From the NCBI GenBank assembly GCA_035447605.1, contig DAOTHJ010000002.1:124001-188000 (forward strand): 64,000 bases of DNA, read 5' to 3'. Positions 50,156-58,220 of the stretch are shown piece after piece. Position 1 is the stretch's first letter. The number at the start of each line of letters is the position of its first letter. Made by a program: the position numbers and the translations under genes. The notes beneath the pieces are model-generated. The model was not told the origin of the DNA and searched no databases. It was given only the letters and a program-made list of their open reading frames with translations. This DNA comes from UMGS1668 sp035447605 (lineage in GTDB: Bacteria > Bacillota > Clostridia > Oscillospirales > Ruminococcaceae).

Positions 50156-50191
50156 TCAGCAGGAAAAATTGCGCATCCTTTCAACTCCCAT
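50156..50191 (-). CDS. Leader peptide uORF of the ABC-F gene
   Basis: A short frame in the leader reads MGVERMRNFSC (ATG 50191, stop TGA 50158-50156). A second in-frame ATG at 50176 would give MRNFSC and has GGGAG eight bases upstream. It lies about 190 bases before the ABC-F start and after the promoter, as do the uORFs that sense ribosome-targeting drugs in vmlR, msr and lsa-type leaders. No direct evidence of translation is available. Confidence 0.6.
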   Translation of the reverse strand: MGVERMRNFSC

Positions 50192-50208
50192 CCTTATATT
50201 CTGTTGTT

Positions 50209-50237
50209 ATCATAACAATTCCGGGCGCAGTTTGCAA
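50209..50237 (-). promoter_or_regulatory. Promoter of the ABC-F leader transcript
   Basis: On the minus strand TTGCAA (50237-50232), 17 bases, TATGAT (50214-50209). Transcription would begin about 235 bases before the ABC-F start codon. Confidence 0.8.
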
Positions 50238-50313
50238 GAGGAAATTCCCGCATTTTGGTCTCAAAAATCCCGAATGTGCAGGAAAGTACTTTTTTCTTTT
50301 CCGCAGGTTGTAG

Positions 50314-50319
50314 TATAAT
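50314..50319 (+). promoter_or_regulatory. Putative -10 box of yihY
   Basis: TATAAT at 50314-50319, 33 bases before the start codon; the -35 region (TTTTTC at 50291) is poor. Confidence 0.45.
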
Positions 50320-50351
50320 ATGGAAAGAAAGAAAGGGGGAGGAGGTGCGGT

Positions 50352-51185
50352 TTGAAAAGAACCTTTGTCATGCATTCGGCGGCGGATGCGGTGATGATGT
50401 TTTTCGACAAGCGCGTCACCCGCTGCGCGTCGTCGCTCTCGTATTATCTTTCGCTCTCCATCTTTCCGGCGCTGATCTGCGCGCACTGGATCCTCGGCAT
50501 GCTCGGGCAGGATCTGATCGCGGTGCTGGAGGAATTTTCCGACCTCGTTCCGGTCAGCGCTCTGCAGCAGATCGAGGAATATCTGAGCTACGTTTCCAAA
50601 GCCGAATCTCCGGCACTGCTGACTGCGGGGCTGCTTGCCAACATAACGACCGGCTCGGCGGCTTTTCGCCAGCTGCTCGACATGGTGCGGGATATTTACG
50701 GCGGCCACCGGAACCATACGGTTTTTCACTATATCGTCAGCATCCTGAGCTCGATCCTTCTGCTGGCCGTGATCTATCTCGGCGCGCTGCTGATCATAGG
50801 GGGCAACTGGCTGCTTCGGGTGCTGGATCCGTACTTCGGTCTCGCAAAATACGCGGCGCTCTGGTCGATATTCCGGTTTGTTCCGCTGCTGCTGTTTCTG
50901 TTTATCTTCCTTTATTTTCTCTATAAAGCCGCGGCTTGGCGCAGCGACCACAACGCGGCGTTCGTTCCCGGCGCGGCGGCGGCCTCCGTGGCGGTCGTCG
51001 TAGTCAGCTCCATATTTTCCTGGTTCATCGGATTGTCGGTGCGCTACTCGCTGATCTACGGTTCTCTGGCATCGTTCATCATCCTTATGATCTGGCTGTA
51101 TATCACCAGCAACGTCATCATCATCGGCGCGCTCATCAACAACGTCTGGAAGAACGGCCCGATCAAGGTTCGGCACGATCCCTGA
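50352..51185 (+). CDS. YihY/virulence factor BrkB family membrane protein
   Basis: A 277-residue protein with six hydrophobic helices. SLSYYLSLSIFPALICAHWILG near the N-terminus, RQLLDMVRDIYGGH, and the late SLIYGSLASFIILMIWLYITSNVIIIGALINN are the family pattern (UPF0761/BrkB). The role is unknown despite old annotation as ribonuclease BN. The start is TTG 50352 with GGGGGAGGTG upstream. It is divergent from the ABC-F leader and ends at a strong terminator. Confidence 0.9.
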   Translation: MKRTFVMHSAADAVMMFFDKRVTRCASSLSYYLSLSIFPALICAHWILGMLGQDLIAVLEEFSDLVPVSALQQIEEYLSYVSKAESPALLTAGLLANITTGSAAFRQLLDMVRDIYGGHRNHTVFHYIVSILSSILLLAVIYLGALLIIGGNWLLRVLDPYFGLAKYAALWSIFRFVPLLLFLFIFLYFLYKAAAWRSDHNAAFVPGAAAASVAVVVVSSIFSWFIGLSVRYSLIYGSLASFIILMIWLYITSNVIIIGALINNVWKNGPIKVRHDP

Positions 51186-51201
51186 TTTTTTGAGAAAAAA
51201 C

Positions 51202-51238
51202 AAAAACGGTATGGGAGAGAATTCCCATACCGTTTTTT
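51202..51238 (+). terminator. yihY terminator
   Basis: ACGGTATGGG (51206-51215) pairs with CCCATACCGT (51224-51233), with A and T runs on both sides; it can act on either strand. Confidence 0.9.
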
Positions 51239-51359
51239 ATGTCCCCAAAAGGGCTTCGCAGATCTCATGAAGGCGTCTGCCGGCCATGATTTTCTGATTT
51301 GCAGCCATACCGATATTTTGCGCGATTGTCTCCGGCAGGCTCCCGGTTCCACAGCAGGT

Positions 51360-51382
51360 GGATTTATTTCCGGTGCAACCGA
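51360..51382. repeat. Direct repeat copy 1, operator-like
   Basis: A 23-base sequence identical to 51524-51546. Its right part, TTTCCGGTGCAACCGA, is an imperfect palindrome (CGGT-TGC-ACCG in reverse reading) like LacI/GntR-type operators. Confidence 0.75.
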
Positions 51383-51523
51383 ATTTTGCGGTCTGCCCTG
51401 TCCGAGATTTCTCGTCGCGGCTCCAATTCCTTTTGTGTGCAGTGGTTGTCGTTCCTGCATCCGAAATTATTCTACCATGGCCTCTATTTAGTCTGCGCGT
51501 AGGGTTTTTCCCCTATGAATCCG

Positions 51524-51546
51524 GGATTTATTTCCGGTGCAACCGA
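51524..51546. repeat. Direct repeat copy 2, operator-like
   Basis: Second identical copy, 164 bases from the first and 45 bases from the stop codon of the minus-strand TIM-barrel gene. Confidence 0.75.
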
Positions 51547-51591
51547 TTTTTTCTTATGCGGCCTTGTTTTATGCCACCTCCCGCGGCGCGT

Positions 51592-52560
51592 TCAGCAGCG
51601 GCCCAGCGTATGCATCTGGAGCCGGACGCGCTCGACCTTGGAGGCCCGGTCCGGCGCGGAGATCTCGTGAACGACGTACTCCGGGTCGACCATCGCAAGT
51701 AAATCGTTGACCAGCGGATTCGTGATCGGGTCGTGCTGGTCGATTTTTAAAATCCATGCATAGGACTGGGCAAAGCAGTCGTAAAAATCCTTTTCCGGTA
51801 CGATATGCCGCGAGAGCATGTCGGAGAGTACGTCTCCGCTCAGGGACTGGTGCAGGTGGAGGCCTTTTATAGATTTGGCAAGTTCTCCGTGGCGCATAAC
51901 ACAGTCCATCACCCAGCGCAGGCCCTGTTCGTCGTCGGTGATATGCTGATTTGCGTTCATCAGGTGGCCGGTATCGAGCAGGAGACCTTTGTTTTCATAA
52001 TGCACGCGGTCGAGCAGGTATTCGGTCTCGTGGGGGTCGATAAAGTGATGCCCGGGGGTGAACAGGTTCTCGAGCAGCAGCTTGAAATGATAGTTCTTCC
52101 CGTCCGTCAGCTCGTTCAGAAGCTCGATGGAGGCGTCGAAGATATCCCGGTTGCTGTGCTCCCACTGGTAGCTGAAGATTTCCTCGTTGGAGACGTCCGA
52201 AATATGAAAGACGGCGTATTCGGCGCCCATCGCCTCGGCGTAGTCCATATCCGCCTGAAAGAGCTTTTTAAACTCCTCCCGGTTTTGGGACTGATAGTAG
52301 CCCTCCCACAGCTCGCGGCTGCCGAAATGTTTTTCAAGATAGGCCGTGTTGCCGTTCCAGAAATCGATCCAGTTTGGATAAAAGAGCAGGTGGCAGCCGA
52401 CGACGTAATCCGGCGTATAGATGCCGGTATCGTCCGGGCCGCCGCGGATGACCTCGACGCCGTCACAGCAGCAATCGCGGACAAACTGCATCATATCCTC
52501 ACGGTTTTGATATGCGTCCAGCCAGTTCTTTTCACTGACCACATTGACAAGATGTTTCAC
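51592..52560 (-). CDS. Xylose isomerase-like TIM-barrel protein, candidate cobamide-linked enzyme
   Basis: A 322-residue protein of the AP endonuclease 2/sugar isomerase superfamily. Likely metal ligands are His119 (AVFHISD), Glu164 (LLLENLF), Asp196 and His199 (LLLDTGHL), His235/His237 (GLHLHQS) and Glu299 (VVHEISAPD), the usual pattern for this barrel. Annotation by similarity would be sugar phosphate isomerase/epimerase. It is divergent from cobT-cobU-cobS; the cobamide-remodelling phosphodiesterase CbiR belongs to this superfamily, so a CbiR-like role is possible (inference). The start is GTG 52560 with GGAGGTGC upstream. Confidence 0.8.
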   Translation of the reverse strand: MKHLVNVVSEKNWLDAYQNREDMMQFVRDCCCDGVEVIRGGPDDTGIYTPDYVVGCHLLFYPNWIDFWNGNTAYLEKHFGSRELWEGYYQSQNREEFKKLFQADMDYAEAMGAEYAVFHISDVSNEEIFSYQWEHSNRDIFDASIELLNELTDGKNYHFKLLLENLFTPGHHFIDPHETEYLLDRVHYENKGLLLDTGHLMNANQHITDDEQGLRWVMDCVMRHGELAKSIKGLHLHQSLSGDVLSDMLSRHIVPEKDFYDCFAQSYAWILKIDQHDPITNPLVNDLLAMVDPEYVVHEISAPDRASKVERVRLQMHTLGRC

Positions 52561-52602
52561 AGTAGCACCTCCGGGGAAAGTATGCTATAATTATAAACAG
52601 CC

Positions 52603-52631
52603 TTGCGGAAAAAAGCGTTTCCCTATACAGT
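52603..52631 (+). promoter_or_regulatory. Putative cobT operon promoter
   Basis: TTGCGG (52603-52608), 17 bases, TACAGT (52626-52631). The leader of about 70 bases is too short for a cobalamin riboswitch. A TATAAT for the divergent gene lies on the minus strand near 52586-52591. Confidence 0.5.
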
Positions 52632-52708
52632 TTAGCAAAAAAGGAAAGAAACGAAAAGGGAAAATGCAGTAAAATAAAAGAAAAAAATAAAATTATGGAG
52701 GAACTCCT

Positions 52709-53767
52709 ATGAAATATGAAGAAGCGCTTGAAGAGATCGTCCCTGCAGATTCGGAGGCCATCCGGCGTTCCGAGGCGCGCTGGGCCAGTATTGCGAAGCC
52801 GCTGGGCAGCTTGGGCGTGCTGGAGACAAGTGTCACGAAGATCGCCGGCATCAAAGGCGACGACTATGTGCACCTTGGCAAGAAGGCCGTCATTGCGATG
52901 TGCGCCGACAACGGCGTCGTCGAGGAGGGCGTCACCCAGACCGGGCAGGAGGTCACCGCTATCGTGGCGGAAAATATGGCCAAAGACATGAGCTCCGTCT
53001 GCCAGATGGCAAAGATCGCCGGGGCCGATATGTTCCCGGTGGATATCGGCGTCTATCGGCCGGTGGTCGGCGAAAAGATTCTTCAGAAATGCGTCCGCCG
53101 CGGCACGGCCAACATCACCAAAGGCCCGGCCATGACGCCTGAAGAGGCGAAGCAGGCCATCGAAACCGGCATCGATCTCATCGGCGAGCTGAAAGAGCGG
53201 GGCTACGGCATCTTCGCAACCGGCGAAATGGGCATCGGCAACACCACCACGAGCAGCGCGGTCGTCTCCGTGCTGCTGGATCAGCCGGTCGAGATGATGA
53301 CCGGACGGGGCGCCGGACTCTCCACCGAAGGGTATCAGAAAAAGATCAACGCAATCAAAAGGGCCATTGAAGTAAACCGCCCCGATCCGGACGACGCCTT
53401 CGACGTGCTCTGGAAGATCGGCGGTCTTGATATCGCGGGCTTGGTCGGCATCTTTCTCGGCGGCGCGGTTCATCATGTGCCGATCGTCATCGACGGTTTC
53501 ATCAGCGGGGCGGCGGCTCTGATTGCGCAGCGCATCCGCCCGGAGACCAAAGATTACATGCTTGGCAGCCATATCTCCCGGGAGCCTGCCGGCCGGCTGT
53601 TGATCGGGGAGCTTGGCGTCGATACGGTGATTGATGCCGGAATGTGCCTCGGCGAAGGCACCGGCGCGGTCGCGTTTTTCCCGATTCTCGACATGGCCCT
53701 CGCGGTCTATCACAACATGACGACCTTTGAGGCGACCAACATCGAGGCCTATGTCCCGCAAAATTGA
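52709..53767 (+). CDS. cobT: Nicotinate-nucleotide-dimethylbenzimidazole phosphoribosyltransferase
   Basis: A 352-residue enzyme that activates the lower-ligand base of cobamides to its alpha-riboside phosphate. Visible hallmarks are WASIAKPLGSLGVLE, CADNGVVEEGVTQTGQEVTA, GEMGIGNTTTSSAV, MTGRGAGL and the catalytic Glu region LGEGTGAVAFFPILDMAL. Length matches the family. GGAGGAACTCCT precedes ATG 52709. It is the first gene of cobT-cobU-cobS-cobU2-cobC. Substrate base may be other than dimethylbenzimidazole in this anaerobe. Confidence 0.97.
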   Translation: MKYEEALEEIVPADSEAIRRSEARWASIAKPLGSLGVLETSVTKIAGIKGDDYVHLGKKAVIAMCADNGVVEEGVTQTGQEVTAIVAENMAKDMSSVCQMAKIAGADMFPVDIGVYRPVVGEKILQKCVRRGTANITKGPAMTPEEAKQAIETGIDLIGELKERGYGIFATGEMGIGNTTTSSAVVSVLLDQPVEMMTGRGAGLSTEGYQKKINAIKRAIEVNRPDPDDAFDVLWKIGGLDIAGLVGIFLGGAVHHVPIVIDGFISGAAALIAQRIRPETKDYMLGSHISREPAGRLLIGELGVDTVIDAGMCLGEGTGAVAFFPILDMALAVYHNMTTFEATNIEAYVPQN

Positions 53768-53784
53768 CGTTCAGAGGTAAAAGA

Positions 53785-54324
53785 ATGGTAGTTGTCGTCT
53801 ACGGAGGTTCGGCCTGCGGAAAATCCGCCTTTGCGGAGAAGACCGTACTGGGGCTTTCTGAGGGGAAAAGGGTATACATAGCGACCATGCAGATCACGGA
53901 TGAGGAATGCGTCCGCCGGGTGGACCGCCACCGCGCCATGCGTGCGCAGAAAGGCTTTTCCACCGTGGAGGCGCCGCGGGATCTCGCAGGGGTTGTTGCG
54001 CGGGAGGTACCGGCCGGCTCCACGGTTCTGCTGGAGTGTCTGGGCAACCTGATGGCCAACGAACTCTTTATTCACGAGGGCGGCGGAGATCCGGGAGAAG
54101 CCATGAAACGGGTCAAGACGGGGCTTGCGGCGCTTTGCGAAAAGGCCGAGAACGTCGTTATCGTCGCGAACGACGTCTTTTCCGACGGCGTCGCCTACGA
54201 GGATCTGACGGAGCTGTATATCCGGTGCCTCGCGGAGGTCACCTGTTATATCACCGCAAGGGCCGACAGCGTCTATCAGATGATCTGCGGGATTCCGGTC
54301 CACAAGAAGGGGGCGGTGCTGTGA
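53785..54324 (+). CDS. cobU: Adenosylcobinamide kinase / adenosylcobinamide-phosphate guanylyltransferase
   Basis: A 179-residue bifunctional enzyme that phosphorylates adenosylcobinamide and attaches GMP. Features are the P-loop YGGSACGKSAFAE, VDRHRAMRAQKGFSTVE containing the guanylylated His, and LLECLGNLMANELF. I start at ATG 53785 (AGAGG upstream); the in-frame codon at 53764 overlaps the cobT stop. It overlaps cobS by four bases. Confidence 0.95.
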   Translation: MVVVVYGGSACGKSAFAEKTVLGLSEGKRVYIATMQITDEECVRRVDRHRAMRAQKGFSTVEAPRDLAGVVAREVPAGSTVLLECLGNLMANELFIHEGGGDPGEAMKRVKTGLAALCEKAENVVIVANDVFSDGVAYEDLTELYIRCLAEVTCYITARADSVYQMICGIPVHKKGAVL

Positions 54325-55100
54325 AAAAGATTCTCAGCGGAATGGGCATGGCCTTCGCCATGTATTCCAAAATCCCGATGCCGGACTGGGTCTGGAAATA
54401 CGGCACTCCGGCGCTGACCTTCTGCTTTTTCCCGATGGTCGGCATGGTCTCCGGCGGGCTGCTGTTCGGATGGCTGCTGCTGGCCCATCGTCTCGGCATC
54501 AGTTCCTTTCTTCAGGGGACGGGCTGCGTGCTCATTTCGGTGCTGGTCTCCGGCGCCATCCACTTTGATGGATTCTGCGACACTTGGGATGCGCTTGGTT
54601 CCCATCAGAGCTGCGAAAAGAAGCTCGAAATTTTAAAGGATTCCCACATCGGCGCATTTGCCGCCATCTACGGCGCGCTGTACTTACTGGTGGCGGCCGC
54701 CTTCTGGGGCGAGGTGGAGGTGGATCTGCGAACGGCGGGCGTGCTCGCGTGCATCCCCGTGCTCGGCAGGGCGCTCTCCGGCCTCTCCGCGGTCACATTA
54801 AAAAACGCGCGGGGCACCGGGCTTTTGGCCACCTTCTCCGACGCCGCGGATACCAAGACGGTACGGATCGCCTGCTTTTTCTGGATTTTCGCTTCGGCAT
54901 TCGGGATGCTCCGGATCTCGCCCATGAGGGGCGCGGCGGTGCTCCTTGCGGCCGGAATCATATTCCTGCATTACCGCCGGATGTCCTACCGCGAATTCGG
55001 CGGCATCACGGGCGATCTCGCCGGATATTTTCTGACGCTCTGCGAGGCCTCGGCGGCCGTGGCCGTTGTGGCGGTTCAGAAACTGGAGGTGCTGTTATGA
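54321..55100 (+). CDS. cobS: Adenosylcobinamide-GDP ribazoletransferase (cobalamin synthase)
   Basis: A 259-residue membrane enzyme that joins alpha-ribazole (phosphate) to adenosylcobinamide-GDP. Family features are MAFAMYSKIPMP, GAIHFDGFCDTWDALGSHQSCEKKLEILKDSHIGAFA (in parts: HFDGFCDTWDAL, EILKDSHIGAFA) and several hydrophobic helices, with GITGDLAGYFLTLCE near the end. GTG 54321 has AAGGGGGCGG upstream and overlaps the cobU stop. ATGA overlap couples it to the next gene. Confidence 0.96.
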   Translation: MKKILSGMGMAFAMYSKIPMPDWVWKYGTPALTFCFFPMVGMVSGGLLFGWLLLAHRLGISSFLQGTGCVLISVLVSGAIHFDGFCDTWDALGSHQSCEKKLEILKDSHIGAFAAIYGALYLLVAAAFWGEVEVDLRTAGVLACIPVLGRALSGLSAVTLKNARGTGLLATFSDAADTKTVRIACFFWIFASAFGMLRISPMRGAAVLLAAGIIFLHYRRMSYREFGGITGDLAGYFLTLCEASAAVAVVAVQKLEVLL

Positions 55101-55468
55101 AACTGATTATCGGGGGCATCGGCTCCGGGAAACTGGGGTATGCCGCAAACTTGGGGGGTATCCGCCCGGAGGAAGTCGCTCTGGATTTTGACGGCGCAAG
55201 GAGCGCGAAGGTCTTTTTCGGTCTGCACCGGTGTGTGCGCGAAGCGATGGAGGTAGGGGACGATCCGGATATTCTGGTCGCCGATCTGGTCGCCGCAAAT
55301 CCGGAAATCATCGTCGTCAGCGACGAGGTCGGCTGCGGCATCGTTCCGCTCGATCCGTTTGAGCGCCGGTGGCGCGAAAAGGTCGGCCGCATCTGCTGCC
55401 GGCTTGCCGAGCAGGCGGATATGGTGGTCCGGATGGACTGCGGCTGCCCGCAGGTCATAAAAGGTTAA
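55097..55468 (+). CDS. Short CobU-like paralogue with altered P-loop
   Basis: A 123-residue protein resembling the N-terminal and central parts of CobU but much shorter. The P-loop-like segment is IIGGIGSGKLGYA: the residue after Lys is Leu, not Ser or Thr, so magnesium-nucleotide chemistry is doubtful. EIIVVSDEVGCGIVPLDPFERRWREKVGRI matches the CobU region that follows the nucleotide site. Such short CobU-like genes occur in clostridial cob operons. ATG 55097 overlaps the cobS stop (ATGA). A regulatory or partial kinase role is possible. Confidence 0.8.
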   Translation: MKLIIGGIGSGKLGYAANLGGIRPEEVALDFDGARSAKVFFGLHRCVREAMEVGDDPDILVADLVAANPEIIVVSDEVGCGIVPLDPFERRWREKVGRICCRLAEQADMVVRMDCGCPQVIKG

Positions 55469-55488
55469 AAGAAAAGGATTTTGACGGC

Positions 55489-56076
55489 ATGAGGATTTAT
55501 CTTTCGAGGCACAGCGCCACAACGGGCAACCTTAAAAAACAATATATCGGCTCCACGGACGAGCCGCTCGCTCCGGAGGGCATCCTCCTTGCGCAGCGGG
55601 CCGCCGTGAACATGCCGAAGGTCGGCATCTGCTATGTCAGCCCGATGCTCCGCTGCCGCGAGACCGCGGAGATTCTCTTTCCGGATGCGGAGAAGCGGCT
55701 TGTCCCTGATATGAAGGAGACGGATTTCGGCGACTTTGAGCGCAAGACCTATGAGGAAATCAAGGACGATCCTGCCTACCAGAAATGGCTCGATGAGCGC
55801 GGCGCCCCGCCGAACGGGGAGAGCTGGCAGCATTTTTACGACCGCTGCACGGCGGCGTTTCTGCGCATCTTCGGGGAGGCGAAGGGAGAGGGCCTCGAGG
55901 AGATCGCGTTTGCCGTTCACGGCGGTGTCATCATGGCCGTCATGTCGGCTTTCGCCCGGCCGCAGAAGGAATTTTACGAGTACCTCCTGCCGAATTGCGG
56001 CTGCTATGCGGTCGATACGGACGGCGACGGCCTGTTTACGGTTGCGGATCGGATTGTTCCGGAAGGGCAGGAGTGA
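55489..56076 (+). CDS. cobC: Histidine phosphatase family protein, probable alpha-ribazole phosphatase
   Basis: A 195-residue phosphoglycerate mutase-like phosphatase. The catalytic motif is LSRHSATTGN (RHG in most relatives), followed by YVSPMLRCRETAEILF, the Glu in FGDFERKTYEEI and the second catalytic His in FAVHGGVIMAVM. As the last gene of the cob operon it is most likely CobC, which dephosphorylates alpha-ribazole-5'-phosphate or adenosylcobalamin-5'-phosphate. ATG 55489 has AAAAGG upstream. Confidence 0.88.
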   Translation: MRIYLSRHSATTGNLKKQYIGSTDEPLAPEGILLAQRAAVNMPKVGICYVSPMLRCRETAEILFPDAEKRLVPDMKETDFGDFERKTYEEIKDDPAYQKWLDERGAPPNGESWQHFYDRCTAAFLRIFGEAKGEGLEEIAFAVHGGVIMAVMSAFARPQKEFYEYLLPNCGCYAVDTDGDGLFTVADRIVPEGQE

Positions 56077-56233
56077 GCCAGAGATCCTTGCCGCCCGGCT
56101 TTTCTGAAGGAAATCTCTTCTCCGGATAAGACGGCCCGCGGCGGGAATCTGACCGGCCCACGGCGGGAACTATTTATATTAAAAACAAGAACAGGAACTT
56201 CTTTATAAAAGAAATTCCGGTTCATTTATTACG

Positions 56234-56265
56234 AAAAAGCGCTTTTTGGGAAAAAAGCGCTTTTT
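56234..56265 (+). terminator. Terminator of the cob operon
   Basis: AAAAAGCGC (56234-56242) and GCGCTTTTT (56257-56265) form a perfect stem extended by T5/A5 pairs; T-runs occur on both strands. Confidence 0.88.
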
Positions 56266-56298
56266 ATTTACCAAAAATTCACGATTCTTCACATACCC

Positions 56299-56328
56299 AT
56301 GACAATTCTTTCAAAAAACTGCTATCCT
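56299..56328 (+). promoter_or_regulatory. Putative promoter of the MacAB-like operon
   Basis: ATGACA (56299-56304), 18 bases, TATCCT (56323-56328). Both boxes deviate from consensus. A TTGACA at 56341 lies too close to the start codon to serve this gene. Confidence 0.45.
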
Positions 56329-56332
56329 CCAG

Positions 56333-56371
56333 GCATATCCTTGACAGGAAATCAATTTACGGAGGATATGC
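56333..56371 (+). promoter_or_regulatory. Inverted repeat that pairs with the Shine-Dalgarno region
   Basis: GCATATCC (56333-56340) is perfectly complementary to GGATATGC (56364-56371), which overlaps the GGAGG (56361-56365) and ends one base before ATG 56373. Folding would hide the ribosome binding site, as in RNA thermometers or translational switches. Confidence 0.55.
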
Positions 56372-56372
56372 G

Positions 56373-58199
56373 ATGGAAGATATGACTCAAACGCTCGATC
56401 CGGAAACCATACCTGTCCCGGAATCGGAGGAGGATCTTCCGGCAAAGCAGCCCGTTCCGGAGATCGACCCGGCTTTGGCGGTGCTGTTTGCGCCGAAAAA
56501 AAAGAATCGAAAAAAGCGGATCCTTTTTGCGGTTGTCATCGCGGCGGTCTGTCTCTGTGCCGCAGGGATCTTTTTTCTGGTGCGGAATGCGCAGAAAAAC
56601 ACGTCGGAGGAAGAGACAGTCTACCGGGAATACACGGTCGCCCGGGGAAATATCACCGTCGGCAACAGCGAGAGCTCGTCCGTCTCACTCAACCGGGAGA
56701 CGGTGACTTTTAACGTCTCCGCCTCGGTGGAGGAAGTCTATGTGAAGGCCGGATCCTTTGTCGAGGAGGGCGATCCGCTGGTTCGCATGAATCTCGACGA
56801 CATCCAAGCCGGCATTACGGAATATGAGCTGGAGCTTCAGGAGCTTGCGCTGGAACTGGACGAGGCAAAAATGGAGCAGCAGGCACAGCTTTTAAAGGCC
56901 TCCCAGACCTACGATACGGCGGTGCTCACCGGTGAGCAGGCCGACGATACGGAGACCGTCACCATCGGAAAAGCGGAAAACACGCTGGAGACGGCGCAGC
57001 AGAAGGTAGAGGATCTGGAGGACGAGCTCGACGATCTCGAGACGCTCTACGAGGACTACGACGACCGGGAGGAAGAGCTGGAGGATCTGCTTGAAGATAA
57101 GGCGTCATACTACAACGCCCTCGAATCTTACGAGCTTGCCGCTCTGGAGGATACCGCTACATATTACTGCTCCTCCTATACCGTACTGAGGCAAAACAAG
57201 AGCAACTATGTCAGCGCGATGGAGACTGCAGGGCTTACGAATGCGGAGGCGCTGGCGAGCTACACGCGGCTATACCGGTATCTCAAGGTGATTTACGATT
57301 ATGCGGATGCCAGCGCGGACTGGACGGAGGATTACAACAAATACGACAGCAAATCCGAGCTCAAGACCGCGGTAAACGATCTGAAAAGCGAATTGAGCAG
57401 CGCCGAACTGAGTCTGAGCGAAGCGGAGCTCAACTATGATTCCAACTCGCTCAAGGCGCAGCAGGAGAACGATACCTCCGTGCTCGATGCGGATACCGCC
57501 TCCACGCAGTACGAACTGACGGTCAGCAAACTTCAGCAGGCCGTGGATCAGGCGCAGGAGGACTACGATTCCCTGAGCAGCGAGCTTGAGGATCTGAAGG
57601 ATACGCTGAGCGAGGACGGCATCATCTATGCGCCCTGCACCGGCATGGTGGCGAGCGTCAGCGTGGAGGCCGGGGACGAAATCGAGGTCTATTATGATGA
57701 GGATACCGGCATCATCCGGACGGAGACCGTCTGCACGCTGACGGATATCAGCAGCGTCTATGTGCCGATTACGATCTCCGAGGAGGATATTCTCAGCATC
57801 TACATCGGCGAGCCTGCCGAGGTCACGATGACCGCCTTCCCGGATCAGACGTTTGAAGCCGAGGTGGATACGATCTCGGTGGAATCCTCCCGTTCCGGCG
57901 CGGCGACCGTCAGCTATACGGTCAATGTCCGCTACGAAGGCGAAAACGAGCTGGCCATGTACGAGGGCATGAGCGCGGATATCACGCTGATTCAGAAGCA
58001 GGTCGAGGACGTGCTTTATGTCAACCTTTCCGCAGTCACCAATACGAATGGTGTCGCCACGGTTTTACTGAAAGACGAGGACGGCAATCCGGTTGCGACG
58101 GAAGTGACCACCGGGTTCTCCGACGGCACCTATGTCGAGATCACTTCTGGCCTTAAAGAGGGAGACGTCGTGCTCGCGCAGTCCGGTGTATCCAGATAA
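56373..58199 (+). CDS. HlyD/MacA-like periplasmic-adaptor-type protein
   Basis: A 608-residue membrane-anchored adaptor of a MacAB-like exporter. Residues 1-48 are cytoplasmic, a transmembrane helix spans about 50-70, a biotinyl-lipoyl half follows (VEEVYVKAGSFVEEGDPLVRM), then a very long charged coiled coil (about 150-435), the second lipoyl half (IYAPCTGMVASVSVEAGDEI) and beta-barrel domains. The coiled coil is far longer than in MacA and may cross the thick cell wall. Cargo could be a peptide or antimicrobial. The gene is first in its operon; ATG 56373 follows GGAGGATATGCG. Confidence 0.88.
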   Translation: MEDMTQTLDPETIPVPESEEDLPAKQPVPEIDPALAVLFAPKKKNRKKRILFAVVIAAVCLCAAGIFFLVRNAQKNTSEEETVYREYTVARGNITVGNSESSSVSLNRETVTFNVSASVEEVYVKAGSFVEEGDPLVRMNLDDIQAGITEYELELQELALELDEAKMEQQAQLLKASQTYDTAVLTGEQADDTETVTIGKAENTLETAQQKVEDLEDELDDLETLYEDYDDREEELEDLLEDKASYYNALESYELAALEDTATYYCSSYTVLRQNKSNYVSAMETAGLTNAEALASYTRLYRYLKVIYDYADASADWTEDYNKYDSKSELKTAVNDLKSELSSAELSLSEAELNYDSNSLKAQQENDTSVLDADTASTQYELTVSKLQQAVDQAQEDYDSLSSELEDLKDTLSEDGIIYAPCTGMVASVSVEAGDEIEVYYDEDTGIIRTETVCTLTDISSVYVPITISEEDILSIYIGEPAEVTMTAFPDQTFEAEVDTISVESSRSGAATVSYTVNVRYEGENELAMYEGMSADITLIQKQVEDVLYVNLSAVTNTNGVATVLLKDEDGNPVATEVTTGFSDGTYVEITSGLKEGDVVLAQSGVSR

Positions 58200-58220
58200 G
58201 AGAATCCGACAGGAGGCGAA

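Larger units (their letters stand above)
51239..51591. other. Intergenic region containing two 23-base direct repeats
   Basis: No gene is supported in these 353 bases. They contain an identical 23-base element twice (51360-51382 and 51524-51546) but the sequence between the copies is unique. The composition is slightly poorer in GC than the flanking genes. Confidence 0.5.
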
